Positions 8,483-16,245 of a stretch of DNA of 32,989 nt are shown piece after piece. Source of the DNA: CAZHDI01 sp964531285 (GTDB lineage Bacteria > Pseudomonadota > Alphaproteobacteria > JAJFIK01); assembly GCA_964531285.1 (NCBI GenBank), contig CAZHDI010000031.1, forward strand, positions 1-32,989. The letters run 5' to 3'. A program made the translations under genes and the position numbers. Each line of letters starts with the position of its first letter. Position 1 is the stretch's first letter. The notes below the pieces were generated by a model that worked only from the letters and a program-made list of their open reading frames with translations, did not search any database and was not told the DNA's origin.

Positions 8483-8510
8483 ATCACGGTCATTCCTGAA
8501 AGACTGTGAT
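8483..8510. promoter_or_regulatory. Operator-like inverted repeat upstream of the efflux operon
   Basis: Arms atcacggtc (8483-8491) and gactgtgat (8502-8510) are inverted copies with one mismatch in nine, spaced by ten bases. The element lies 33 bases before the membrane-fusion-protein start. Its size suits a dimeric repressor, but no regulator gene is adjacent. Confidence 0.45.
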
Positions 8511-8543
8511 CAATAAGAGTATCCAATGGGGAGGGGGCGATCC

Positions 8544-9638
8544 ATGTGGACGACCCTGCGCCGCCGGCCAGGGCGGATTGTGGCGGTACTGGCCGCTTTC
8601 GCGATCTTCACAGCGCTGGTCCTGTGGTTTCTGGACCGCCGCGCGCATGTCTACACCAATGATGCGCGTATTGCGGGCGAAATGATCGCGGTATCCAGCG
8701 ATGTGCGCGCCCGTATTCTCGAGATCCCCGTCAATACCTCGGACCTGGTGCGGGCCGGCGATGTGCTGATACGGCTCGACGATCGCGAGGCCCGGTTCCG
8801 CCTGATCGAGTTGGAGGCCCGGCTCGCCGGCATCGAGGCCGAGATGGCCAGCGAGCGGGCCCGCCGCGCCCAGGTGAGCGCCGAGGCCCAAAGCCGTCTT
8901 GAGCGGTATCAGTCGGAACTGGAAGCCGCGAGGGCGTCCGTGCGGGTCGCCGAGACCAGGGTCCACACCGAGACCAATGCGAATGAGCGGGTGCAGCGTT
9001 TGCGTGCCGGCGGCCATGTCTCGGGCGAGGATGTGGACCGCCAGCAGGACGCTCTGGAGGCCGCGCTTCAGGAGCTGGAGCGGGCCCGCGCCGATGTGAC
9101 GGCTGCCGAGGCGCGCCTGCGCGAGGGCGAGGCGGGCCTGTTGGAGACCGAGGTCATCGAACAGCGCCTCGCCGCGCTCCGGTTCGCGGTCGATGAGATC
9201 AACGGCCAGCTCAACGCCCAGGAGGTCATTGTCGATCAGCATGTGATCCGCAGTCCGATGGACGGGATCATCGACGAGTTATTCGTCGATGTCGGCGAGC
9301 ATGCGCTGCCGGGGTTCCGGGTTGCCCTCATGCACAATCCGGACGAGGTCTGGGTCAATGCCAATGTGAAGGAAACCCAGATCCGCCGCGTCGCCAAGGG
9401 CGCGCCGGTGCGGGTGAGTGTCGATGCCTATCCCGGGCGAGGGCTGATCGGCACGGTAACCCGGGTGAGCGGGGTGGCCACCAGCGAATTCGCGCTGTTG
9501 CCCAATCCCAATGCCAGCGGGGTCTTCACCAAGATCACCCAGCGTATACCCGTGCGGGTCGATCTGGATCCGGAGGATCTCGCCTTGCGTCCGGGCATGA
9601 TGGTCACCATCGCGATCACGGCCGATCATGACGGTTGA
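8544..9638 (+). CDS. HlyD/EmrA-family membrane fusion protein
   Basis: A 364-residue periplasmic adaptor anchored by one N-terminal membrane helix (about residues 10-27, RIVAVLAAFAIFTALVLWF), linking an inner-membrane efflux pump to the outer membrane. After the helix comes a biotinyl-lipoyl-like half (SSDVRARILEIPVNTSDLV, then AGDVLIRLDD), a long charged coiled-coil hairpin at about residues 75-210 rich in Ala, Glu and Arg, and the returning lipoyl/beta-barrel half (VIRSPMDGIIDELFVDVGE, VWVNANVKETQIRRV). The ATG at 8544 was preferred over the in-frame ATG at 8526 because a GGAGG-like site precedes it at the right distance. Its last 11 bases overlap the MFS gene, so the two are translationally coupled and form one pump of EmrAB type. 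The exported compound is unknown. Confidence 0.92.
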   Translation: MWTTLRRRPGRIVAVLAAFAIFTALVLWFLDRRAHVYTNDARIAGEMIAVSSDVRARILEIPVNTSDLVRAGDVLIRLDDREARFRLIELEARLAGIEAEMASERARRAQVSAEAQSRLERYQSELEAARASVRVAETRVHTETNANERVQRLRAGGHVSGEDVDRQQDALEAALQELERARADVTAAEARLREGEAGLLETEVIEQRLAALRFAVDEINGQLNAQEVIVDQHVIRSPMDGIIDELFVDVGEHALPGFRVALMHNPDEVWVNANVKETQIRRVAKGAPVRVSVDAYPGRGLIGTVTRVSGVATSEFALLPNPNASGVFTKITQRIPVRVDLDPEDLALRPGMMVTIAITADHDG

Positions 9639-11211
9639 GGTGCCGGATAATGCCGGACCCGGGGTCCGCGCCCGGTTCGCTGAATTCGGTGCTCAGTACC
9701 CCTGGATCCTGCTGGTCACCATGCTGTCGGGCTCGTTCTCGGCGCTGCTCGCGGCGACCATCATCAATGTCGCGCTGCCCTCGATCATCGGCGTTTTCGG
9801 CCTCGGGCAGGATCAGGCCCAATGGCTGTCCACCGGATTTCTGGCGGCCTCCACCTCGGCCATGCTGCTCAATGCCTGGTGTGTGGCGTCGTTCGGCGCG
9901 CGGGCGACCTTCATTGCCGCGATGGTGATCTTTTCCGCCGGGTCGCTTCTCGGCGCGGCGAGTACATCCCTTGAGATGCTGATCATCGCCCGGCTCATGC
10001 AAGGTGTCGCGGCGGGTCTGATTCAGCCCCTCGCCTTGTTCCTGATCTTTCAGGTGTTCCCGGAGCATCGGCGGGGAACCGCCATGGGGATCTTCTCGCT
10101 GGGCGTTGTCCTGGCGCCGGGGATCGGTCCGCTGCTCGGCGGCGTCATGGTCGATCTGTTTTCCTGGCGCTTTGTGTTTCTGGCGACCGTGCCGGTGGCG
10201 CTGCTCGCCATTCCGATCGCCTTCATTTTCATGCCCAGGCGGGATGAGACCGGCGCCCGGCCGCCCTTCGACGCGGTGGGTCTGGGGCTCCTGTCGGCAA
10301 CGGTGCTTCTGCTTCTGGCGGGTCTTGCAGGCGGCAACCGCGACGGTTGGACCTCGGAGATCACGGTGCTGAGGCTGTCGGCAGCCGGCTTTATCGGGGC
10401 CGCCTTCATCTGGTGGGAATCCCGCCAGCCGTTCCCGGTGCTCAATTTGTCCTTGTTCGTGAACCGGACGTTTCTGGCCGGGGCGGTGATCGTCGTGTTT
10501 CTCGGCACGGGGCTTTACGGCTCGACCTATCTGGTGCCGATCTTCGTGCAACTGCTCCAGGGCTATACGCCGACCGCGTCAGGCGTGCTGATGCTGCCCG
10601 CCGGTCTTGCCATGGTCATCGGTTTCCCGCTGGCCGGATTCCTCTCGGACCGGATGGATGTGCGTATTCTCCTGGTCAGCGGCATGGTGCTGTTCGGCGG
10701 CGCCTCGCTCCTGATGGCCGGGGTGGGCCGCGACACGCCGTTCTGGACGCTGGCCATCTGGCTCGTCTACAGCCGCATCGGCCTCAGTCTTGTCATGCCG
10801 ACCGCCATGCGCACCACTATCCGCGATCTGCCGCCCATGCTGCTCGCCTCGGGATCGGGCGCGCTCAACTTTCTGCTTCAGCTTGGCGGAGCCTTCGGCG
10901 TCAACGGACTGGCCGTTCTCCTGCAGCAGCGCACGGCCTATCACGGCGAGACCCTGGCCAGCGTCACCCATGAGGCGGGGCCGAATGTTCTTTACACTCA
11001 CCATCTCTTGAGCGATGAACTGACCCGCGTCGGCGTTGCGGAGCTTGAGGCGTTTTCCATGGCCTTCGGCATGCTCGGTCAGATGATCGGCGGCATGGCA
11101 CAGATCCTGGCCTTCCGCGACTGCTTCTTCGTCGTGGGTGTGGTGTTCATCGCTGGCGTGCTGCTGATCGCGGGCCTGCCGCGTCACCAAGTCCAAGTGC
11201 GCGCGCAATAG
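9628..11211 (+). CDS. DHA2-family (EmrB/QacA-type) MFS efflux pump
   Basis: A 527-residue inner-membrane proton-driven exporter with about 14 hydrophobic helices. It begins with a short cytoplasmic tail, then YPWILLVTMLSGSFSALLAATIINVALPS, the typical DHA2 first helix with its Asn-Val-Ala-Leu-Pro end. LIIARLMQGVAAGLIQPLALFLIF forms the helix 4 region, and LGVVLAPGIGPLLGGVM matches the antiporter motif C. The start ATG lies inside the end of the fusion-protein gene, in another frame. The pair should form a tripartite pump with a TolC-type partner encoded elsewhere. The gene ends 12 bases from the stop of the convergent HAD-IGPD gene, with no terminator visible between them. Confidence 0.93.
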   Translation: MTVEVPDNAGPGVRARFAEFGAQYPWILLVTMLSGSFSALLAATIINVALPSIIGVFGLGQDQAQWLSTGFLAASTSAMLLNAWCVASFGARATFIAAMVIFSAGSLLGAASTSLEMLIIARLMQGVAAGLIQPLALFLIFQVFPEHRRGTAMGIFSLGVVLAPGIGPLLGGVMVDLFSWRFVFLATVPVALLAIPIAFIFMPRRDETGARPPFDAVGLGLLSATVLLLLAGLAGGNRDGWTSEITVLRLSAAGFIGAAFIWWESRQPFPVLNLSLFVNRTFLAGAVIVVFLGTGLYGSTYLVPIFVQLLQGYTPTASGVLMLPAGLAMVIGFPLAGFLSDRMDVRILLVSGMVLFGGASLLMAGVGRDTPFWTLAIWLVYSRIGLSLVMPTAMRTTIRDLPPMLLASGSGALNFLLQLGGAFGVNGLAVLLQQRTAYHGETLASVTHEAGPNVLYTHHLLSDELTRVGVAELEAFSMAFGMLGQMIGGMAQILAFRDCFFVVGVVFIAGVLLIAGLPRHQVQVRAQ

Positions 11212-11223
11212 AACGGGTGCGGA

Positions 11224-13143
11224 TCAGGCCAGAGTGGCCTTGACCCCCGGCGGCAGACCCTTGCGGGCCGGGTTCGGTGCAAAACACTCGTTAAGCGCGG
11301 CGCCCAACTGTTCCAACACCGCGGTCCAGTCGGCCTCCGGGGTCTTCAATTCACGCAGGTGCACCATCAGGCTGCATGTCATGCCGACGCACAGGCCGTC
11401 CAGAAAATCGTCCAGATCCTCGCTGCGCAGGGCGCCGAAAACGGTGTGGCCGAACAGGAGATCACGGCGCACCGCCATATAATCATCTGTAAACGGTGTG
11501 ATCTTGAGGAACTTCCGCCCCTCGACGCTAATCCCGACCTGGGGCGCGGCATTCGTGAAATCGGCCCCATCTTGGATGCTGCTGCCCGCGCCGTTGACCC
11601 CCTCCCATTCCATCCGTTCCATGAGGACCGCCAGAAGCGCCTTGCCGAGAATGATGCCTGTGTCCTCCAGCACCACATGGCTGGAGGAGAGCTTGGTGGC
11701 CTTGAAGGTCAGGTCGATCGAAAATCCGGCCCGGGCACAGATCAAATCGAGAATGCGCGGCAGATCGGCGACATCGATGGACGGATTGACATCGAGGGCC
11801 ACACGGGATGTGCGCTCATTGCCGAAGCGGACCTTGAGGCGGGTCTCGCTCTCGGCCGTCAGGCGCACGAGTTCGGCATGGTCGCGGGAGGCGCTCACGG
11901 TACGGATGACCCCGTCGCCCTGTTCAAAGGCCGGCTTTTCCGTCGCGCGTTCGGTGACGGCCGAGGGTGTGTGGTCCGCCGGAAGCGGATAGAGCCGGCT
12001 CAGGGCAATGCCGAGCGCCCGATAGGCGCCTTCCCAGGTGTGGTGCGGATCCTCGAAGGCACAGATGCGCATGTCGATGCGCGCCTGGAGGCCCTCGGCG
12101 AGACCGTCCAGAAGCGCGATCAGCGGCGCGCCGCTGTCGATCTGCTCGCAGCGGCTTTCCAGAAACAGCGTGCTGTCCACCGTGTCGATGGCGGACAGAT
12201 GCGCGCCGGTCTCGCCATCGAGATCGACCATGACCTCGGCGCTGCCATCGTCGATCATGCCCAGGGCGGCGGCTTGGCGTGCTGTCGGCTCGAACCGGGC
12301 GATCGCCGAACCGACCGCGGCGCCCAATTCATGCCAGCGGGTGTCCGGCCAGGTCAGATCGATCCCCGTACCCAGTCGCCAGGCGATATGTTCGATCATA
12401 TGGCTGACGAAATCATTCGGTGTCAGGATCGTCTTATCGCGGACCGCGCCGGGTTTCAGTGTCACGTGATAGGGGCCGAACGCGGCATAGACCACATCCG
12501 TGCTGTCGGCGGCTTCCAATTCGTTGACCGATGCGCCGCCGGTGGCCACGCCAATGACGAAACAGCCGGCGTCCCGGCCGGCCTTGGTGCCGGGAAGCGA
12601 GTCCTCAATCACCACGCAATCGGCCGGATCGAGGCCCAATGCCTTCGCCCCCGCCAGATAGGGATCCGGCGCAGGCTTTTTGCGCAGCCCGTCAATGTCG
12701 TTGCCGATCACGGCGTCGAATTGATCGCGCAGCCCGGCGCTCATCAGCGTGGCTTCGATATGGGCCGTCGCATTGTTCGACACCACGGCCTGTTTCAGCC
12801 CGGCATTGCGGGCCGATGCGAGCACCTGACTGATGCGGGGCGTAAGCGGATAATCGGTCCGCAGCCGCTTCTGATCATACTCGGTGATCAGCTTGGCCAT
12901 GTCGTCGGCGCCGATCTCGATGCCGGCCTCGCGCGCCAGATAGGGGAAGAAATCCTCGATGGCGAGATGAAAGCCCCGCCGGATCACGTCCCGGCTCAAC
13001 GCGACCTCGCGGCCCGCATATTTGGACATCAATGGTGCGCAGACGGCAAAATCAAGCTGGATCGAATCGATCAGCACACCATCCATATCCCACAAGAGGC
13101 CTTGGGTGCCGTCGGGCAGGCGCAGCGCGGTCAGGTCGATCAT
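11224..13143 (-). CDS. HAD-family phosphatase fused to two HisB-like (IGPD) domains
   Basis: A 639-residue three-part protein. Residues 13-205 are a class I HAD hydrolase of the beta-phosphoglucomutase/phosphatase type: DMDGVLIDS holds the nucleophile Asp19 and Asp21, VVSNN is motif II, KKPAPDPYL gives the motif III Lys, and VIEDSLPGTKAG is the metal-binding motif IV. Residues about 240-385 and 430-625 each resemble imidazoleglycerol-phosphate dehydratase. The first ends with DPHHTWEGAYRAL, matching the HisB HHxxE metal signature; the second has SHVVLEDTGIILGKAL where HisB has HHTVED. The other signature of each repeat is degenerate. E. coli HisB is also HAD-IGPD, but with a different HAD subclass and one IGPD. 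The gene starts 11 bases after the HisD-like stop, so they are co-transcribed. Substrate unknown. Confidence 0.8.
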   Translation of the reverse strand: MIDLTALRLPDGTQGLLWDMDGVLIDSIQLDFAVCAPLMSKYAGREVALSRDVIRRGFHLAIEDFFPYLAREAGIEIGADDMAKLITEYDQKRLRTDYPLTPRISQVLASARNAGLKQAVVSNNATAHIEATLMSAGLRDQFDAVIGNDIDGLRKKPAPDPYLAGAKALGLDPADCVVIEDSLPGTKAGRDAGCFVIGVATGGASVNELEAADSTDVVYAAFGPYHVTLKPGAVRDKTILTPNDFVSHMIEHIAWRLGTGIDLTWPDTRWHELGAAVGSAIARFEPTARQAAALGMIDDGSAEVMVDLDGETGAHLSAIDTVDSTLFLESRCEQIDSGAPLIALLDGLAEGLQARIDMRICAFEDPHHTWEGAYRALGIALSRLYPLPADHTPSAVTERATEKPAFEQGDGVIRTVSASRDHAELVRLTAESETRLKVRFGNERTSRVALDVNPSIDVADLPRILDLICARAGFSIDLTFKATKLSSSHVVLEDTGIILGKALLAVLMERMEWEGVNGAGSSIQDGADFTNAAPQVGISVEGRKFLKITPFTDDYMAVRRDLLFGHTVFGALRSEDLDDFLDGLCVGMTCSLMVHLRELKTPEADWTAVLEQLGAALNECFAPNPARKGLPPGVKATLA

Positions 13144-13154
13144 GATGCGGTCTT

Positions 13155-14477
13155 TCAGGACGGGGTACGGGCGGTGCGGTAGCGCAGCGCCGCGGCGTGG
13201 GAGGGAAAGCCTTCATAGTCGGCCAGTTTCAATGCCGGACCGGCCAGAGCCTTATAGCCTTCCTCGGTGATATAGCCGATCGAAGTGCGCTTGGTGAAAT
13301 CATGCACGGTCAGGCAGGAGGCGGTGCGGGCATGGCCACCGGTCGGCAGGATTGCGTTCACGCCGAGGCTGAAATTGCCGATGGTGATCGGCGCATGGGG
13401 GCCGAGCAGAATTTCTCCGGCGTGCTTGAGTTTCTGCATCACGGCCATCGGATCGCGGGTCAGCACCTCCAGATGCTCCGGCGCGAACAGGTTGGTGAAC
13501 GCAATAGAGTCGTCCAGCGACCGGGTGCGGACGATCCCGCCATATGTGGCGAAAACCGAATGAATGAACCCGCGCCGCTGCTCCGGCAACGCGTCGGCAA
13601 GTGCCGCGAGACGTCCGGCCACACCCTCGGCCACCGCTGCGCTATGGGTTACCAGCAGGGCGGTCGAGTCCGGTCCATGCTCGGCCTCGATCAGAAGATC
13701 CCGGGCGGCAATGTCCGGATCCGCGGTTTCATCGCACAAAATGACGGACTCGGACGGCCCGGCCGGAATGCCCGGGTCGATGCGGTCGGACAGCAGACGC
13801 TTGGCGGCCGTGACATATTGATTGCCCGGGCCGAGGACCTTGTCGGCGCGCGGTACCGACTGGGTCCCATAAGCCAGGGCGGCGATGGCCTGGGCCCCGC
13901 CGATCCGGTAAATCTCTGTGTGACCGGCCAGATGCGCACCGTAACAGGTCGCGGCATCCACGCCGCCGTCCGGCGTCGGCGGGGTTACGATCACCACGCG
14001 CGGGACCTTGGCGACCGCCGCGGGAATGCCCAGCATCATCATAACGGACGGGAACGCGCCTTTGCCGCGCGGCACATAAAGCGCCATCGTATCGATCGGG
14101 GTGATCTTTTCGCCGGCGAACACGCCCGGCTGGATCTCCTCGAACCAGACGCTGGTCGGCATCTGGGCTTCGTGGAACTTGCGGATATTCGCCGCGCAGG
14201 CGTCCATCGCGGCCTTGAGTTCGGGATCGAGGCTGGCAATGGCGGCTTCACGCTCGGCATCGGTGACGCGCAAGGGGCGGTCGCCCAGATCCACCTTGTC
14301 GAATTCCGCGGTGAACCGGCGCAGCGCTTCGTCGCCATGATCGCGCACGCCCGCAAGGATGATCTCGACAGTCGGCTTGATGCCGCTGATATCGGTTTCC
14401 GACCGGCGCAGCACGCGCTCAATGGCGGGCGTCACCTCGCCCGTATACTCAAAAGTGTTGATCTGCATGGGTGCCAT
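13155..14477 (-). CDS. HisD-family (histidinol dehydrogenase-like) paralogue
   Basis: A 440-residue member of the histidinol dehydrogenase family, NAD-dependent enzymes that in histidine synthesis oxidise an amino alcohol to the acid. The fold signatures are clear: LYVPRGKGAFPSVMMM, IGGAQAIAALAYGT, KVLGPGNQYVTAAKR, AGPSES, AEHGPDS and FAPEHLE with the catalytic Glu-His pair; EGFPSH matches Glu414/His419 of E. coli HisD. However, the position of zinc ligand Gln259 is Glu (LLIEAEH), zinc ligand Asp360 is Asn (IGNF), and His367 is Ala (GVNA). It is therefore probably not the biosynthetic HisD, and I give no symbol. The start could be the ATG at 14477 or at 14468; neither has a clear ribosome-binding site. 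The HAD-IGPD fusion follows directly. Confidence 0.88.
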   Translation of the reverse strand: MAPMQINTFEYTGEVTPAIERVLRRSETDISGIKPTVEIILAGVRDHGDEALRRFTAEFDKVDLGDRPLRVTDAEREAAIASLDPELKAAMDACAANIRKFHEAQMPTSVWFEEIQPGVFAGEKITPIDTMALYVPRGKGAFPSVMMMLGIPAAVAKVPRVVIVTPPTPDGGVDAATCYGAHLAGHTEIYRIGGAQAIAALAYGTQSVPRADKVLGPGNQYVTAAKRLLSDRIDPGIPAGPSESVILCDETADPDIAARDLLIEAEHGPDSTALLVTHSAAVAEGVAGRLAALADALPEQRRGFIHSVFATYGGIVRTRSLDDSIAFTNLFAPEHLEVLTRDPMAVMQKLKHAGEILLGPHAPITIGNFSLGVNAILPTGGHARTASCLTVHDFTKRTSIGYITEEGYKALAGPALKLADYEGFPSHAAALRYRTARTPS

Positions 14478-14590
14478 AGGGTTGTGGGGCCGGGCACGCA
14501 AACGCCGGGCCGCCCGGTTGTTTCGCACAGCCCGGCAAGCTAGCACTCCTGGCGCATTCCTCAAGGGCGGCGCCCGATGGCCGCCGGACT

Positions 14591-16156
14591 TCAGGCCTGA
14601 TCGGCGTTATAGGCATCCCAATAGGGTTGGCGCAGTTCGCGCTTCAGGATTTTGCCCGAGCCCGTGCGCGGGATCTCTTCCATGAAGGAAATCGAGCGCG
14701 GGACTTTGTACCCGGCCAAATGGTCGCGGGCATAGGCTTGGATCCCCTCGGCGGTGAGGCCGCTGCCGGGGCGGATCACCACAACCGCGTGGACCGCCTC
14801 GCCCCATTCCTCATTGGGAATACCGAACACGGCCACATCCATGATGTCGGCATGGTGTTCCAGGGCATCCTCGATCTCGGCCGGATAGATGTTCACGCCA
14901 CCGGAAATGATCATATCTTTCTTCCGGTCGCAGATATAAACGAAGCCTTCCTCATCCCGGTAGGCGATGTCGCCCACGGTCTGCATGTCCTCGCGCCGGT
15001 CTTCCTCAAACTTGTCATGGGCCTTGTAATAGGTCGAAAAAACGTTCTTGCTGCGGACATAAAGCTCGCCCGGTTGATTGGGCGCGGTGACTTCGCGGCC
15101 CTCATCGTCGAAAAGGATGATCTCCACCCCCGGCGCGGGCCGCCCGCAGGAGCCGGGTTTCGTGAGCTGATGTTCCGGGCGCAGGATCGTGTTCACGCCC
15201 AATTCCGTCGAGCCATAGACCTCGAACAGCGAATTGGTGGGGAACCGCGACAGATAGAGTTTCTTCAGGGCGAAGGACCAGGGCGCGGCATTGGCAATCA
15301 TGATCCGCATGCTGCTGACATCGTATTTCTTGGCGACGGCTTCTTCGAGCTGGCAGATCCGGCGGATCGGCGTCGGGGCCGCGAAGGTGCTCGTGCAGCG
15401 GTATTTCTCGACAAGGCGCAGCCAGTCCTCGGCATCGAATTTGCGCTGAAGTACCGCCGTATTGCCAAGCGTCTGGGAGATCGCGAGAAATCCGCCGGGT
15501 CCGGAATGATAAAGCGGGCCGGTGGTCAGATAGACATCGTCATTGGTGTAGCCGATTTCCATGACCATCTGGGCCAGGAGTTCGGGGTCTCCGGTGCGCG
15601 GGCGCACCGCGCCTTTCGGCTTGCCGGTCGTGCCCGAGGTGTAGATCATGGTCTGGGCGGTGTCGTCCTGGGGCGGCGGCAGCGGCGAGGGATCGGCTGC
15701 GGCGATCGCGCCGTTCGCATCGAGCATGTCCTTGCCCGGACGGCCGTCGAACACGAGAATGGTCTTGAGCTTCGGTGTGCGCGGACGGATGGTCTCGAAC
15801 AACGGCACGAATTCGGCGTCGATAAAGGCAATCTCGGCGTCCGAATTATCGACGACAAAGGCTGCTTCATCCGGGGTCAGACGGTAATTGAGCGGAACCG
15901 ATACCGCGCCCGTTTTGCGCGCCGCATGGCCGAAGGCGACGATCCAGGGCGAGTTCTGGCCGCAGGCGATCATTTTGACGCCCTTGCCCGCCCCATGGCC
16001 TTGCAGCACCCGGCCGAGCCGGTTGGCGTTGGCTTCGAGATCCGCGAAAGTCCACTGAATAACCGTGCCGTCCGGCCGGTCGTCGATAATCGACACTTTG
16101 GAGCCGAGCGCTCCGGCCAGAAGGGTCAGGCCATCGGCGGCGGGGGCCTCAGTCAT
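14591..16156 (-). CDS. Acyl-CoA synthetase / AMP-dependent CoA ligase
   Basis: A 521-residue cytoplasmic adenylate-forming enzyme that activates a carboxylic acid with ATP and joins it to CoA. Visible motifs, in order, are the phosphate-binding loop MIYTSGTTGKPKG at about 170-182, GSTELGVNT of the A5 region, GDIAYRDEEGFVYICDRKKD with the hinge of the C-terminal domain, ISGGVNIYPAEIED, and PRTGSGKILKREL with the adenylation Lys near 503. Length is normal. The acid substrate cannot be predicted. The ATG at 16156 was chosen because GGAGG lies eight bases upstream. It lies 89 bases after the alpha/beta hydrolase and 113 bases before the HisD-like gene on the same strand, so it may share their transcript. 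Confidence 0.93.
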   Translation of the reverse strand: MTEAPAADGLTLLAGALGSKVSIIDDRPDGTVIQWTFADLEANANRLGRVLQGHGAGKGVKMIACGQNSPWIVAFGHAARKTGAVSVPLNYRLTPDEAAFVVDNSDAEIAFIDAEFVPLFETIRPRTPKLKTILVFDGRPGKDMLDANGAIAAADPSPLPPPQDDTAQTMIYTSGTTGKPKGAVRPRTGDPELLAQMVMEIGYTNDDVYLTTGPLYHSGPGGFLAISQTLGNTAVLQRKFDAEDWLRLVEKYRCTSTFAAPTPIRRICQLEEAVAKKYDVSSMRIMIANAAPWSFALKKLYLSRFPTNSLFEVYGSTELGVNTILRPEHQLTKPGSCGRPAPGVEIILFDDEGREVTAPNQPGELYVRSKNVFSTYYKAHDKFEEDRREDMQTVGDIAYRDEEGFVYICDRKKDMIISGGVNIYPAEIEDALEHHADIMDVAVFGIPNEEWGEAVHAVVVIRPGSGLTAEGIQAYARDHLAGYKVPRSISFMEEIPRTGSGKILKRELRQPYWDAYNADQA

Positions 16157-16245
16157 GGTCGCGTCCTCCAATCACGGTTCTTCGTCATTGCCTTGAGTGT
16201 CCGCCGGGCCCGGGCGCCCCGTCAACCGCCGATCCGCGCCATTGG

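Noticed and set aside
11359..13182. A very long open frame antisense to the HAD-IGPD fusion, and similar long antisense frames opposite the aldehyde dehydrogenase, CoA ligase, carboxylase, P450 and rmuC genes
   Set aside because: These follow from high GC at third codon positions. Their translations are low-complexity, His/Arg/Gly-rich and match no domain, while the opposite strand carries intact motifs.
13155..14477. Naming this gene hisD
   Set aside because: Two zinc-ligand positions and a substrate position of E. coli HisD are replaced and no histidine operon surrounds it, so the symbol would mislead.
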